Positions 1-9,694 are shown, numbered from the stretch's first letter. The stretch is 64,000 nt of DNA from Rhodocyclales bacterium GT-UBC (GCA_003583745.1 QXPY01000013.1:102111-166110), one strand, 5' to 3'. The notes: generated from the letters alone by a model not told the origin. Numbers and translations: made by a program.

Positions 1-1166
1 TTCTCGATCTGGTCGAGGAATTGCCGCGCGAGGCGATCAGCCGGCCGTTCTTCGGCAATTACGCCAATCAGATCGAAGTGCCGGTGCTGGCCTACCTTCG
101 ACAGATTGCCGACTTTCCGCCGCATTCCTTCGAATGTCTGATTCGCGACACATCGGGAACGCACCATCAGGTCATCTGGCATGTCACCTTGTTGCGGCGC
201 GACGATGGGGAAATCGCCTGTTCCGTCTTGATGGGGGACGACATCACCGAGCAGCGCCGGGTCGAGGAGCATTTGCAACTGACCCATCGGGTCTTCGAGA
301 CGACCGACCAGGCGATGGTGATTACCGATCACCGGGCGCAGATCATTTCGGTCAACAACGCCTTTACCCGCCTCACCGGTTATTCGCGCGAGGAGGCGGT
401 CGGTGGCAATCCGCGCATCCTGCAATCGGGGCGCAACGATCCGTCCTTTTATCGGGAGATGTGGCGTTCGCTGCTTGAATTCGGCCATTGGCACGGCGAC
501 ATCTGGGATCGCCGCAAGGATGGTTCGATCTACCCGAAATTCCTGTCGATCAGCGCCATTCGGGACGTCGATGGCGAGGTGACCCACTACAGCGGCATCT
601 TCTACGACATAACCGAGCGCAAGGTATTCGAGGAAAAACTCGACCGACTGGCGCATTACGACCTGCTCACCGGCATCCCCAACCGTTCGCTGCTCTTCGA
701 TCGTCTGGAGCAGGCGACGGCCGAGGCCATGCATGCCGGCAAGCAGGTTGCCGTATTGTTCATCGACCTCGATCATTTCAAGCAGATCAACGATTCGCTC
801 GGCCATGCCGCCGGCGATCAGGTGCTGTGCGAGGCTGCGGCGCGTCTGGGCAACGCCATCCGGCGCAACGATACTGCGGCTCGTTTGGGCGGCGACGAAT
901 TCGCCATTGTCCTGCCCGATCTGTCGGATGCGCGGCATGCCGCCTTGGTGGCCGAGAAAATCATCGAATGCATGGGGCCGGCATTTTCAGTCGACGGCCT
1001 CAATCTACAGGTTACGCCGAGTATTGGTATCGCCCTGTTTCCTGGCGATCACCACCAACCCGACTGCCTGCTCGAACTGGCAGACCAGGCGATGTATCGG
1101 GCCAAGGCCAGCGGCGCCAATACCTATCGCTTCTTTTCGGGCGAGGCGAATGCGGCGTCGCCCTGA
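1..1166 (+). CDS. PAS-PAS-GGDEF diguanylate cyclase, 5'-truncated by the window edge
   Basis: The reading frame is open to the left edge, so the true start lies upstream; the first in-window start-like codon (TTG at 21) is probably internal. The visible part has the end of one PAS domain, a complete PAS domain (about residues 85-200 from base 21) and a C-terminal GGDEF domain (about 210-375). The catalytic loop reads RLGGDEF, and an inhibitory-site RxxD (RRND) lies five residues before it. An active diguanylate cyclase under product inhibition is therefore expected. No EAL domain follows. It converges on nosY with only three bases between the stop codons. The input signal is not visible. Confidence 0.9.
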   Translation, partial: LDLVEELPREAISRPFFGNYANQIEVPVLAYLRQIADFPPHSFECLIRDTSGTHHQVIWHVTLLRRDDGEIACSVLMGDDITEQRRVEEHLQLTHRVFETTDQAMVITDHRAQIISVNNAFTRLTGYSREEAVGGNPRILQSGRNDPSFYREMWRSLLEFGHWHGDIWDRRKDGSIYPKFLSISAIRDVDGEVTHYSGIFYDITERKVFEEKLDRLAHYDLLTGIPNRSLLFDRLEQATAEAMHAGKQVAVLFIDLDHFKQINDSLGHAAGDQVLCEAAARLGNAIRRNDTAARLGGDEFAIVLPDLSDARHAALVAEKIIECMGPAFSVDGLNLQVTPSIGIALFPGDHHQPDCLLELADQAMYRAKASGANTYRFFSGEANAASP

Positions 1167-1169
1167 GGC

Positions 1170-1997
1170 TCAGGGCAGGTCGCCGCGACGGAACAGGAAA
1201 TAGCCGGCGCTGGCGCTGAGCAGACCGAGCGTGGCCGGGTAGACCAGGGCAAAGATCTTGTAGCCGGTGGTGCCGAACAGGTCAAGGATAACGTAAGCCG
1301 ACGGGCCGAGGACAATCAGTTGCGGATCGAACAGGGCCAGCGCGGCGGTGCGGAAAACCTGCAGTGGGTTGGCCAGGGCCAGCGTGACGGCGACTTCCGG
1401 CGCCACCTTGCCCTGGATCATCACGCCGAGCAGGATCAGGTCGAGGAAGAGCAGGAAGGTCAGCCAGATCAGGAAGGCGGCGCCCTGCGCCATGTCGGTG
1501 CTGCGGGCGACCGCCGAGATCAGCATGCCGATGCCGAGGAAACACATCGCCATGACGGCAAGCAGCGCAGTGTAGTAGCCGAACATGCCCCACGGCACTT
1601 CGATGTCCTGGATGGTGGCCCAGCCGACGGCGCCGAGCATGGCGACGAAGACCGGCGCGAAGACGACAATGTAGCGGCCGACGATCTTGCCCCAGAACCA
1701 GGCGCCGAGGCCGACCGGCAGCGAGAGCAGGTATTCGAAGACGCCGGCCTCGCGGTCGCCGGCCACCGAGCGGACGGTGGTGATCAGCACGAAGATGGGC
1801 AGGATCGCCATGGTCAGCTGGATATAGGTGACCAAGAGGCGGGACAGACCGATGAAGCCCAGCACCCGCGATTCGGTCAGGCCGAAGAGGAAGAGCAGGG
1901 CGACGATGCCGCCGAAAACCAGGGTGTAGATCTGGAACCAGCGGGCGCGCAGCGATTCCACGATGTCGAGCTTGGCGGTAAGCCACAGTTGCTTCAT
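1170..1997 (-). CDS. nosY: NosY, permease of the nos ABC transporter
   Basis: This 275-residue integral membrane protein of the ABC-2 permease type has about six hydrophobic segments, beginning with one at about residues 20-45 after a short cytoplasmic N-terminus. In the family, NosY pairs with the NosF ATPase and acts with periplasmic NosD in maturing the copper centres of nitrous oxide reductase; the exported substrate has been proposed to be a sulfur species. It is the last gene of the nos cluster, and its ATG directly follows the nosL stop, which indicates translational coupling. The name rests on the membrane topology and the NosF-NosL-NosY context. Confidence 0.88.
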   Translation of the reverse strand: MKQLWLTAKLDIVESLRARWFQIYTLVFGGIVALLFLFGLTESRVLGFIGLSRLLVTYIQLTMAILPIFVLITTVRSVAGDREAGVFEYLLSLPVGLGAWFWGKIVGRYIVVFAPVFVAMLGAVGWATIQDIEVPWGMFGYYTALLAVMAMCFLGIGMLISAVARSTDMAQGAAFLIWLTFLLFLDLILLGVMIQGKVAPEVAVTLALANPLQVFRTAALALFDPQLIVLGPSAYVILDLFGTTGYKIFALVYPATLGLLSASAGYFLFRRGDLP

Positions 1998-2483
1998 TTA
2001 CTTTCCTTTGGCGAGCACATGCTGGCGCATGCTCTCGAAATCCAGGCTACCCATTTGCGGGTAGGCGGCAGCGCCGAAGTTGTAGGCCATCGGCGATGTC
2101 TTGGTGATGTATTGGGCCTGGCGCGGGTCCAGCCATTTCATGGCTTCGGCCTTGCTGCCCAGATCGGCCACCCAGTAGCGGGTCGCCGGTTCGGCCAGCC
2201 AGGGGTGCTCCGCCGCCTTGTCGCGCAGCCAGACCACCAGACAGCCGATGTCGTCGAACTTGAAGGCTTGATTCTTCGGGCCGCCACGTACCTCGCAGGC
2301 GAAACGGCGGTCGGAGATGGCCATGCTGCAACGGGTGCAGGTATCGCGATCCCATTTGATCTCGACCATGCCGTCCGGCAGGTCGGCCTTGCTGCAGGCG
2401 CTCAGGGCAGCGGCCAGCGGCGTCAGCAGGCAGGCACTGCCGGCCAGTTGGCCGAGAAAGTGGCGGCGGCTGTTCCGGCACAT
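1998..2483 (-). CDS. nosL: NosL, outer-membrane copper-binding lipoprotein
   Basis: The product is 161 residues. The chosen ATG at 2483 lies one base after the nosF stop; an earlier in-frame ATG at 2519 would overlap nosF. The N-terminus combines a twin-arginine-like SRRHFLG (residues 5-11) with a lipobox LSAC (Cys30). The mature part carries a Cys/Met motif, CTRCSM, typical of NosL, which delivers Cu(I) to apo-NosZ in the periplasm. Its place between nosF and nosY supports a role in assembling the CuZ centre. Confidence 0.88.
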   Translation of the reverse strand: MCRNSRRHFLGQLAGSACLLTPLAAALSACSKADLPDGMVEIKWDRDTCTRCSMAISDRRFACEVRGGPKNQAFKFDDIGCLVVWLRDKAAEHPWLAEPATRYWVADLGSKAEAMKWLDPRQAQYITKTSPMAYNFGAAAYPQMGSLDFESMRQHVLAKGK

Positions 2484-2484
2484 G

Positions 2485-3342
2485 TCAGGCCTGGCTTTCG
2501 ACCAGCGAGATATCGGCAATCAGCGCGATGTAGCGTGCCACCATGCCGTGGAAACGCAGGCGGTCGGCACCGGCGACATGGCCTTCCCAGACCAGGCCAT
2601 CGCCGCTTTCGGCAAAGTTCCAGGCAGCAATTGCCTTGATGAAGGCGGCTTCCGGGCGTTTGATGACGATCCGGCAGAGCAACCGGCCGGAGAGCGAGAC
2701 ATCGTCGGCCACCCGGTCGTCGAGCACGACCTTGCCGAGGTCCATTTCGATCACCCGATTGACCAGCGCCGACACCTCGTCGATACGATGGCTGGAGATA
2801 ATCATCGTTACTTCGTTCTGACGCTCGGCCAGCAGGTCGAAGAAGATCTTGCGGGCTTCCGGGTCGAGGTTGGCGGCCGGCTCGTCCATCACCAGCACCT
2901 TGGCGTCGCGGCCGAGGGCGATGGCGATCAGCAGTTTCTGTTTCATGCCGCCGGAGAGGCGGACGAACTGGCGGTTCAGGATGCTCGGCACATCCAGCCC
3001 GAGGCGGCCGGCGATTTCATGAATGCGTTGCGGATCGGTACCGCACAGCGAGGCTGAAAAGTCGATCAGCTGGCCGACCGGCATTTTCAGCGGCGGCGGC
3101 AGTTGCGGCACGAAGCCGATGCTACCCAGCACCGCGGTGCGGTTGCTGCGCGGGTCGAGGCCGTTGATGGCGACTTCGCCTTCGTGGGTGTATTCGCCGA
3201 GCAGGCAACGGATCAGCGTGGTCTTGCCGGCACCGTTCGAACCGATCAGGGCGACGCGCTCGCCGAGGCCGATTTCCAGGCTGATACCGTCGAGCACGCG
3301 GGCGCGGCGAAAGGTCTTGGCTAGGTTTGTAAACTGGATCAT
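2485..3342 (-). CDS. nosF: NosF, ATPase of the nos ABC transporter
   Basis: This 285-residue ABC ATPase has Walker A GSNGAGKT (residues 34-41), signature LSGGM and Walker B VLVMDEP. It energises NosY for NosZ copper-site biogenesis on the cytoplasmic face. The ATG at 3342 places the ABC domain at the N-terminus as usual; an upstream ATG at 3384 would add 14 residues unlike the family. nosF is separated from nosH by the PAS-GGDEF-EAL gene, with about 90 bases between that gene's stop and nosF. No clear terminator or promoter is visible in that gap. Confidence 0.9.
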   Translation of the reverse strand: MIQFTNLAKTFRRARVLDGISLEIGLGERVALIGSNGAGKTTLIRCLLGEYTHEGEVAINGLDPRSNRTAVLGSIGFVPQLPPPLKMPVGQLIDFSASLCGTDPQRIHEIAGRLGLDVPSILNRQFVRLSGGMKQKLLIAIALGRDAKVLVMDEPAANLDPEARKIFFDLLAERQNEVTMIISSHRIDEVSALVNRVIEMDLGKVVLDDRVADDVSLSGRLLCRIVIKRPEAAFIKAIAAWNFAESGDGLVWEGHVAGADRLRFHGMVARYIALIADISLVESQA

Positions 3343-3431
3343 GGTGCGGATTGTAGGCAGCGTCACGCAAGCATCCTTGAACATGGATCAAAATTACGCC
3401 CGGTTGGATAGCGAGATCGTTTCAATGAAAA

Positions 3432-6365
3432 CTAGCGGTCTGCGAGGAGCGTTGCAAACTCGTTCGGTGGTACCGGTCTCGACAGCAAATAGCCTTGCAC
3501 GATGTCGCAGCCATACTGGGCCAACCAGGCCAATTGCCGGTCGGTCTCAACCCCTTCGGCGACCGTTGCCAGGTCGAGCGCCTTGGCCAGTCCGAGGATG
3601 GCGCGGGTGATGGCCTCGTCTTCCTTGTCGTTGCCAAGACCGTCGACAAAACTCTTGTCGATTTTCAGCTCATCAATCGGCAGGCGTTTCAGATAACTGA
3701 GCGAGGAATAGCCCGTGCCGAAATCGTCAATGGCAATGCGCAGTCCCGCCGTATTGAGCTCGGCGAGGTTGTCCACGACATGGCCGCTGTTTTCGAGCAG
3801 CGCGCCTTCGGTGATCTCGATCTGCAGCAACGAGCAGGTGACGCCGGAGGCCGCAATGCCATTGACCAGCTGTCTGGCAAAGCCGGGCTCGCGAATGCAA
3901 CGCGGCGAGACATTGAAGGCAATGGTCGGTACCGACAGGCCGTCCGATTGCCATGTCGCAATCTGGTTGAGGAGAACGCCGACGACGATGTCGCTGATCT
4001 CCAGAATCAGGCCGCTCGATTCGGCGATGGGAATGAATTCAGCCGGGGAGACCTCTCCGAGCAGCGGATCAGTCCAGCGGAGCAGGGTTTCGGCACCGAC
4101 CAGGCGGATATCGCCACCGTTGATCCGGTATTTGGGCTGGTAGACCAGTTTGAACCGTTGCCGACGAATCGCTTCGCGCAAGGCATTCTCGATTGCGGTG
4201 CGACGAAGCAGGTGTTCCTGCATGGTCTGCTTGAAACACTCGATCCGATTACGGCCGAGCTCCTTGGCGCGATACATTGCCGCGTCAGCCGCTTTGGTCA
4301 GGGCGGTTGGATCGTCGCCATCCTGAGGGAAAAATGCGATGCCGATGCTGGCGGAAACGAACAGCACATGCTCGCCGATTTCAAAGGTCGATGACAGGTC
4401 GGCAAGAATCCGTCGCGCGACCTGGCTGGCTACTTGCTCACCGGCATTGCCCAGGATGGCGGTGAATTCGTCGCCACCCAGCCGGGCCACCGTGTCGAAA
4501 TCGCGCACGGCGCCGCGCAGGCGTTCGGCTGCCTTGTTGAGCAGGGCGTCGCCGATATCGTGGCCGAGCGTGTCATTGATCGTCTTGAAATTGTCCAGGT
4601 CGATGAAGAGCAGGGCAACCTGTTCGTTGGTCCGTCTTGCCTGGGCCAGCGACTGACCAAGGCGATCCTGGAAGAGCGTACGGTTGGGCAGGCCGGTCAG
4701 CGCATCATGTGTCGCGAGATACTGCGCTTTGCGCTGGTCGTCCTTGATTTCGGAAATGTCCGAGAAAACGGCAACATAGTGTTCGGTACTGCCGTCGGGG
4801 GTGTCGACGCGGTTGATGGTCAGCCATTCCGGGTAGATTTCACCATTCTTGCGCTTGTTCCAGATCTCGTCCTGCCAGAACCCCTTTTCCTGCAAGTCCT
4901 GCCACATTTTTTCGTAGAACTGCTCACTGTGGCGTCCTGACTTCAGAAGCGCAGTCGTCTTGCCAATCGCTTCACCGGGCGTGTAACCGGTGATTCGTTC
5001 GAATGCCCCGTTAACGGTCTGTATCCGGCCCCGGGCATCGGTCACCACGATGGCGTCGCCGGCCCGATCGAAAATCCGGGCCGTAATCCGTAATTGATCT
5101 TCGGCCAGTTTCCGTTCGGTGATATCGAGAATGAAACCGTGCCAGAGCGTACTGCCATCCGATTGACGTTCGGGAATCGACTGGCCTTCCAGCCAGCGCG
5201 TTTCGCCATTTTTCCGGATCACACGGTAACGGGCCTGCCACATGCCCAGGCTGGCTTCCGAGGCAAGGACGCTGGCCTCGATCTGTGCCCGATCTTCGGG
5301 ATGAACGGCTGCGAAGAGCGGGCTTGCATCGCGGGCTACTTCCTTCGGATCGACCTGATAGAGCTGGGCAATGCCCTGGCTGATATACGGGAATCCGCTT
5401 CTTCCATCCGGCCAGCGCTGGTACTGATAGATCATCCCGGGCAAATGCGCGTTCATTTTTTCCAGGCGTTCCTGCAGCTCCCTTCGTTCACGCGCCAGCA
5501 GGCTGTAGAACTGGCTGGTGGCGGCGACGCCGAAAATGAAAACGTTCAGGTCGAGCATGCTCAATCTGCCATGTTCGACGAATGGACCCAGGTTATTGCC
5601 GGCAAGGGCGATGGCAAGGCAGGCCATGGCGCTGTTGGCCAGACTGACTGTGGCGAGTCCGCCGCGATCGCCAATCCAGCACAGCAAGGGGGCAAAGATG
5701 ATGACGGCCTGAGTGATGCCGCTGCCCGGTTGTCCGGCAAAAGCCAACCAGCCGGCCGGTAGCAGCATGGCGAGCGGCAGTACGACGCGGCGCAGTTCTT
5801 CGCGCAAGGCGTTGCGCTTGTAGTAAGCGACGAGGAGCAAGGGGGCGATTTGGGCCTGGCCCAGGCTGTTGCCGACCCACCAGTTGAGCCAGGCCTGGGG
5901 CACCTGGGCTGCTTCGACGATGATGCCGCTGAGATAGAGTGTGGTGCAGCCGAGGGTGGCGCTGAAGGGTTGCAATACGCCGAGGATGGTGACGAGCAGG
6001 CGAGCCAGATCGCCGATGTGTTCGAGGCGCGGATCGATTTTCCAGTGTCGGGCAATCCGGCAGGCCAGGATCGCCTCGATGCTGTTGATGGCAGCGATGG
6101 CGAGCGCCGGCGTGATGTCCAGGCCGCGGCTGAGGGCAAGTGCCGCCTGACCGATGAAAATACCCGGCCAGATCTGGGGGCCGAAGAGCATGGCGGCCGC
6201 CAGCGCAATCCCTTCCGGTACGAAAAAGACGGGGGTGACGATGCCGTGTGAAACCATCGCCCCGAAACTGGCGTGGCCGAACACGAAATAAAGCAGGGCC
6301 GTGCCGACAACCCACCGAAACCGGGCGGATGAGAGGTAAGACTGGATTGGGGCGAGGTGAGGCAT
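3432..6365 (-). CDS. MASE1-PAS-PAS-GGDEF-EAL c-di-GMP protein embedded in the nos cluster
   Basis: This 977-residue protein has an N-terminal MASE1 membrane sensor (about residues 10-290, roughly eight hydrophobic segments), two PAS domains (about 300-420 and 425-540), a GGDEF domain (about 550-710) and an EAL domain (about 720-970). The cyclase loop is intact (RLGGDEF) with an inhibitory RxxD (RDFD). The EAL signature reads ETLLRW, keeping the metal-binding Glu. Later phosphodiesterase motifs are present: N in FNVSP, E in EITEG, and DDFGTGYSS. Both activities look possible, so net direction cannot be predicted. It lies on the nos strand between nosH (146 bases) and nosF, suggesting c-di-GMP signalling tied to N2O respiration, though that link is inference. 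Confidence 0.93.
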   Translation of the reverse strand: MPHLAPIQSYLSSARFRWVVGTALLYFVFGHASFGAMVSHGIVTPVFFVPEGIALAAAMLFGPQIWPGIFIGQAALALSRGLDITPALAIAAINSIEAILACRIARHWKIDPRLEHIGDLARLLVTILGVLQPFSATLGCTTLYLSGIIVEAAQVPQAWLNWWVGNSLGQAQIAPLLLVAYYKRNALREELRRVVLPLAMLLPAGWLAFAGQPGSGITQAVIIFAPLLCWIGDRGGLATVSLANSAMACLAIALAGNNLGPFVEHGRLSMLDLNVFIFGVAATSQFYSLLARERRELQERLEKMNAHLPGMIYQYQRWPDGRSGFPYISQGIAQLYQVDPKEVARDASPLFAAVHPEDRAQIEASVLASEASLGMWQARYRVIRKNGETRWLEGQSIPERQSDGSTLWHGFILDITERKLAEDQLRITARIFDRAGDAIVVTDARGRIQTVNGAFERITGYTPGEAIGKTTALLKSGRHSEQFYEKMWQDLQEKGFWQDEIWNKRKNGEIYPEWLTINRVDTPDGSTEHYVAVFSDISEIKDDQRKAQYLATHDALTGLPNRTLFQDRLGQSLAQARRTNEQVALLFIDLDNFKTINDTLGHDIGDALLNKAAERLRGAVRDFDTVARLGGDEFTAILGNAGEQVASQVARRILADLSSTFEIGEHVLFVSASIGIAFFPQDGDDPTALTKAADAAMYRAKELGRNRIECFKQTMQEHLLRRTAIENALREAIRRQRFKLVYQPKYRINGGDIRLVGAETLLRWTDPLLGEVSPAEFIPIAESSGLILEISDIVVGVLLNQIATWQSDGLSVPTIAFNVSPRCIREPGFARQLVNGIAASGVTCSLLQIEITEGALLENSGHVVDNLAELNTAGLRIAIDDFGTGYSSLSYLKRLPIDELKIDKSFVDGLGNDKEDEAITRAILGLAKALDLATVAEGVETDRQLAWLAQYGCDIVQGYLLSRPVPPNEFATLLADR

Positions 6366-6511
6366 CTGGGCGCTGCGCTGCGGCGATGAGCGGATACTGA
6401 ACGAAATCGGCCAATATTTCTATCGCCGGATGGTTCTGGGCTCGCCGCAGCACGGCAATACTTGGCCGACTCGCCCGATCTTTGCCGTCTTTCAGCCAGA
6501 CAGGGGGAGAT

Positions 6512-7477
6512 CTACAACAGTTTGGACAGCCCCTTCACTTCATAACGCAGGGCGCCGCTCGGGCAGACGTCGATGCACAGGCCGCAACGCGTGCAGTCGG
6601 GACCGAGACCCATCACCTCATCGCTGGCCCGCCCCTTGATGGTGACTTCAAGCACGTGCGGCACCAGGCAGACCTTGCGGCAGTCGCCTTCGTGGAAGCA
6701 GTGCTCGACGTGGTAGCTGACGCGGGTTGGCGAAACGCTGCCGACTACCCCGTAGGTCAGGCCGATCGGGCAGATGTAGCGGCACCAGGCGCGGCGCGAA
6801 TAGAAGATTTCGAAAAGCAGCAGCAGGGCGATCCAGCCCAGGGCCAGGCCCGGGCCGTAGATCAGGGCGCGCGACAGGATGCCGGTTGGTGACAGCGTTT
6901 CGAAGACCGTGTAGCCGGTGATGATGGCCAGCAGGCTGAAAAGCAGCCAGAAGACGGTGCGGGTGGCGCGATGGAATTCGTGATCGGTGACGATCTTCTT
7001 TTCCACCAGCTTGAGGTGCAGGGCTTCGGCCCATTCGGCCAGCAGGTGGTAAGGGCAGACCCAGGAGCAGAAGCTGCGCCCGCCAAGCAGCACCCAGAGC
7101 AGAAAGACCGTGAAGGTGCCGATCACCAGGTTAACGATGATGTGCTTGTGGGCGAGCATCACCTGCAAGGCGGAATTGAGGTCGATCAGGTGGAAGCCGA
7201 CGAAGCGCGAGGCGGTCAGCGAACCCTCGAGAATCTGGATGTCGAGCCAGAAGGAAACGACGAACAGCAGGTTCACGGCAAGCAGCACGGCCCAGCGGCG
7301 GTTGCGCCACTTGTGACTGACCACGTGGTGGTCGCGGGCATGCAGTTTTTCCTTGATGTAGCGGTCCTTGTCCTCATATTTGAGGAGCATGATCTGCTGC
7401 ACTTTTTCGGCTACTTTTTCCGGCTTCTTCGGGGCGGCGCCGAGCATGCCCTTGAACAGATCGATAAAGCGGCTCAT
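6512..7477 (-). CDS. nosH: NosH, NapH-like membrane ferredoxin
   Basis: The 321-residue polytopic protein has about four to five membrane helices, the two Cys-Pro motifs typical of NapH/NosR-type quinol dehydrogenases (CSWVCP and CRYICP), and a C-terminal four-iron cluster motif CTRCGLCIDVCP. In the family it passes quinol electrons with NosG toward periplasmic c-type cytochromes and NosZ. Its ATG follows the nosG stop after one base. No NosR is present in the window, as is usual for clade II nos clusters, in which NosG/NosH and cytochromes are thought to serve instead. Confidence 0.88.
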   Translation of the reverse strand: MSRFIDLFKGMLGAAPKKPEKVAEKVQQIMLLKYEDKDRYIKEKLHARDHHVVSHKWRNRRWAVLLAVNLLFVVSFWLDIQILEGSLTASRFVGFHLIDLNSALQVMLAHKHIIVNLVIGTFTVFLLWVLLGGRSFCSWVCPYHLLAEWAEALHLKLVEKKIVTDHEFHRATRTVFWLLFSLLAIITGYTVFETLSPTGILSRALIYGPGLALGWIALLLLFEIFYSRRAWCRYICPIGLTYGVVGSVSPTRVSYHVEHCFHEGDCRKVCLVPHVLEVTIKGRASDEVMGLGPDCTRCGLCIDVCPSGALRYEVKGLSKLL

Positions 7478-7478
7478 C

Positions 7479-8333
7479 TCAGGCTTTCCACAAGGCTTGG
7501 GCTTCGACGGCGATGGCCGTCGGTTCGACCGGGCAGACCATTTCGCAGACGCCGCAGCCGACGCAGGGTTCGAGCACGACCGGGGTCATCCGGACGACAC
7601 CGGCGGCATCCTTCACCGGCCGCAGTTCGATAGCGTTGCCGATCGGGCACTCGCGGACGCAGAGGTCGCACAGTTCGAGATCGTAGGGATGATCGCGCAG
7701 CGGAATCGGCTTCCAGCGGTCCACTTCCATGAAACGCATCTTGCCGCCGAAGGCGCTGCCCCGGGCCTGCCCCTTGAAACCCTTGCCCTGCATGGCCAGG
7801 CAGGCTTCCGGCCGGACCAGGCGGGCAAGGCCGGTCCGTTCCTTGAGATTGAGCGTGCTCTCGGCATCCTTGGCCTTGGCTTTGAGGATAGGGGCGGCGG
7901 CCAGCTTGGCGCCTTCGCGGACATTCAGGAAGCCCGGCTTCTCGTAGGTCAACGCACCGGTGGGACAGGCCAGGATGCATTGAACGGCATCGCAGGAAAA
8001 ATCGCAGGCCTGCTGCCGCGAGTCGATATGCGGCACGCCCAGGCCGAAGCCGTCGTCGATGTCGCCCAGCTTGATGGCCTGTACCGGACAGACCTGGACG
8101 CATTGGCCGCATTTGATACAGGACGACAGAAAGTCGTTTTCATCGAGCGCGCCGGGCGGCCGCAGGCGGGTGTGACGGGCATTGACCACGGGCACGTAGC
8201 CGAGCAACGAGAGGCCGATGACGCCGCCGGCCAGGCCCACCGAGTGCAGGAACTTGCGGCGGGCCTTCTGTGCCTTTTCCAGCGAAACGGCCGGTTTGGC
8301 GGGTTTCTTCGGTGGGTCGGCGGGGGCGTTCAT
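7479..8333 (-). CDS. nosG: NosG, NapG-like periplasmic four-cluster ferredoxin
   Basis: The 284-residue protein starts with a twin-arginine type signal (RRKFLH near residue 25 followed by a hydrophobic stretch), then four 4Fe-4S motifs: CIKCGQCVQVCP, the CDFSC/CILACP pair, CDLCVRECP and CVGCGVCEMVCP. It belongs to the MauM/NapG family and is the partner of membrane-bound NosH in quinol oxidation. It follows nosD after two bases and precedes nosH by one base, so the three are almost certainly co-translated. Confidence 0.9.
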   Translation of the reverse strand: MNAPADPPKKPAKPAVSLEKAQKARRKFLHSVGLAGGVIGLSLLGYVPVVNARHTRLRPPGALDENDFLSSCIKCGQCVQVCPVQAIKLGDIDDGFGLGVPHIDSRQQACDFSCDAVQCILACPTGALTYEKPGFLNVREGAKLAAAPILKAKAKDAESTLNLKERTGLARLVRPEACLAMQGKGFKGQARGSAFGGKMRFMEVDRWKPIPLRDHPYDLELCDLCVRECPIGNAIELRPVKDAAGVVRMTPVVLEPCVGCGVCEMVCPVEPTAIAVEAQALWKA

Positions 8334-8335
8334 GG

Positions 8336-9694
8336 CTAGGCGTTCCGGCTGGGCTTGACGAAGCGCGGCTTGTCGTCGCGCAGGATCAGGTCGGGTTTGG
8401 AGAAGGGCGCCAGGCGCTCGAGGAAATCGAGCAGTTCGAGCACCGGCGAACTGCGGAAAAAGCGGGCGATCGGCATTTCGATCCAGATCTGGTCGGCATA
8501 GGAATACAGCTCGTGCGGCTGGTCGCCGACGCCGTCGCCGTTGCGGTCGAAACCCTGGAAGTCGTCCCAGTAGTTGCCTTCCCAGAAATTGCGCTCATTA
8601 TTGTTGTTGTCGCCGCGACCGCCGTAGCTGACCTGGGTCAGGTTGCCTTCGAAGATGTTGTCACGCATGTTGTTGCCGCCGGTTTCGCTGTTGAACAGGA
8701 TGCCGATGCCGTTGTAGGCGAAGCGGTTGCCACGGACTTCGATGGTGCTTTCCGGCTGGAAGGGCGACAGGTCTGAGCCGATGCCGATGCCGCAGTAGAT
8801 GATCTCGTTGTTCTCGATCAGCGTGCCGGAGGCTTCCTTGAAGCCGATGCCCATGCCGGTGGCGCCGGTGGCGTGCGAGATGACGTTGTTGCGCACGACG
8901 CCGCCCTCGGTGTACATGAAATAGACGCCGACCGCGTTGTCGTAGAACTGGTTGCCCTCGACGATATTGTCGTTGGCGAACATGAAATGGATCGAGTAGC
9001 GGCTGCGCCGGCCTTCGTTGTTGCGGAAGATGTTCTTGTTGGAATACCAGGCCACCATGTCGCGCGAATCGATGATCCGGTTGTTCTCGATCAGGTTGTC
9101 GTGGCTGTACCACAGGCGCAGGCCGTCGCCGCGAACACCGAGTTCGCGGTTCTTGGAGTGGATGCTGTTGCCGCGCAGCACGCTCTTGTTGGATTGCTTG
9201 AGATCGATGCCGAACAGGCAGTTGTCGATACGGACGTTCTCGATCAGGTTGTTGTTGCCGCGCACGTCGAGGCAGGAGTCGTCGGTATCGTGCGAGTCGC
9301 CGGAGCCGGTCAGGTGCAGGTTGCGTACGACGGCGTTGCTGGTGTTGAGCATCATCACCGTGCCCTTGTCGCCGGCATCGATGGTGACCTGACCGCCACC
9401 GTCGATGGTCAATGGCTTGTCGATGCTGACCGGGCCGGCATAGACCCCGGGTGGCGGCTTGAGGACCGAGCCGGCCGGTGCTGCGTCGACCAGCGCCTGG
9501 AAGGGCTTCAGGCCGTGCACGCGCTTGTCGCGCTCGGAAAGCATGTAGGTCGGTTTCGGGCGGTCGATGTCGACCCGCGTGGACATCCCCGTGGTGCCGT
9601 TCAGCGGGCGTTCCTGCTCGGAAATGCCGAGCGAGAAGGTCAGGCTCAACGCAGTGGCCAGCGTCGCCCGGGTCAGGGTGTTGAGCAGCGCCAT
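8336..9694 (-). CDS. nosD: NosD, periplasmic accessory protein of NosZ copper-site assembly
   Basis: The 452-residue protein has an N-terminal Sec-type signal (about residues 1-23) and then the repeated right-handed beta-helix of CASH/pectate-lyase-like proteins. The repeats are visible as recurrent N-x-I/V-x-x-N-x-I/F units rich in asparagine between about residues 110 and 390. NosD works with NosF and NosY to supply the sulfur or copper needed for CuZ. It starts six bases after the nosB stop. Confidence 0.92.
   Translation of the reverse strand: MALLNTLTRATLATALSLTFSLGISEQERPLNGTTGMSTRVDIDRPKPTYMLSERDKRVHGLKPFQALVDAAPAGSVLKPPPGVYAGPVSIDKPLTIDGGGQVTIDAGDKGTVMMLNTSNAVVRNLHLTGSGDSHDTDDSCLDVRGNNNLIENVRIDNCLFGIDLKQSNKSVLRGNSIHSKNRELGVRGDGLRLWYSHDNLIENNRIIDSRDMVAWYSNKNIFRNNEGRRSRYSIHFMFANDNIVEGNQFYDNAVGVYFMYTEGGVVRNNVISHATGATGMGIGFKEASGTLIENNEIIYCGIGIGSDLSPFQPESTIEVRGNRFAYNGIGILFNSETGGNNMRDNIFEGNLTQVSYGGRGDNNNNERNFWEGNYWDDFQGFDRNGDGVGDQPHELYSYADQIWIEMPIARFFRSSPVLELLDFLERLAPFSKPDLILRDDKPRFVKPSRNA

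Noticed and set aside
1320..2639. A 439-codon plus-strand frame across nosY and nosL
   Set aside because: Low-complexity Gln/Asp/Gly-rich translation typical of antisense shadow; nosY and nosL have clear family features.
3378..3392. FNR-like TTGAACATGGATCAA upstream of nosF
   Set aside because: The half-sites are separated by one base too many for an FNR-type site, and it lies between two genes of the same cluster with no -10 in view.
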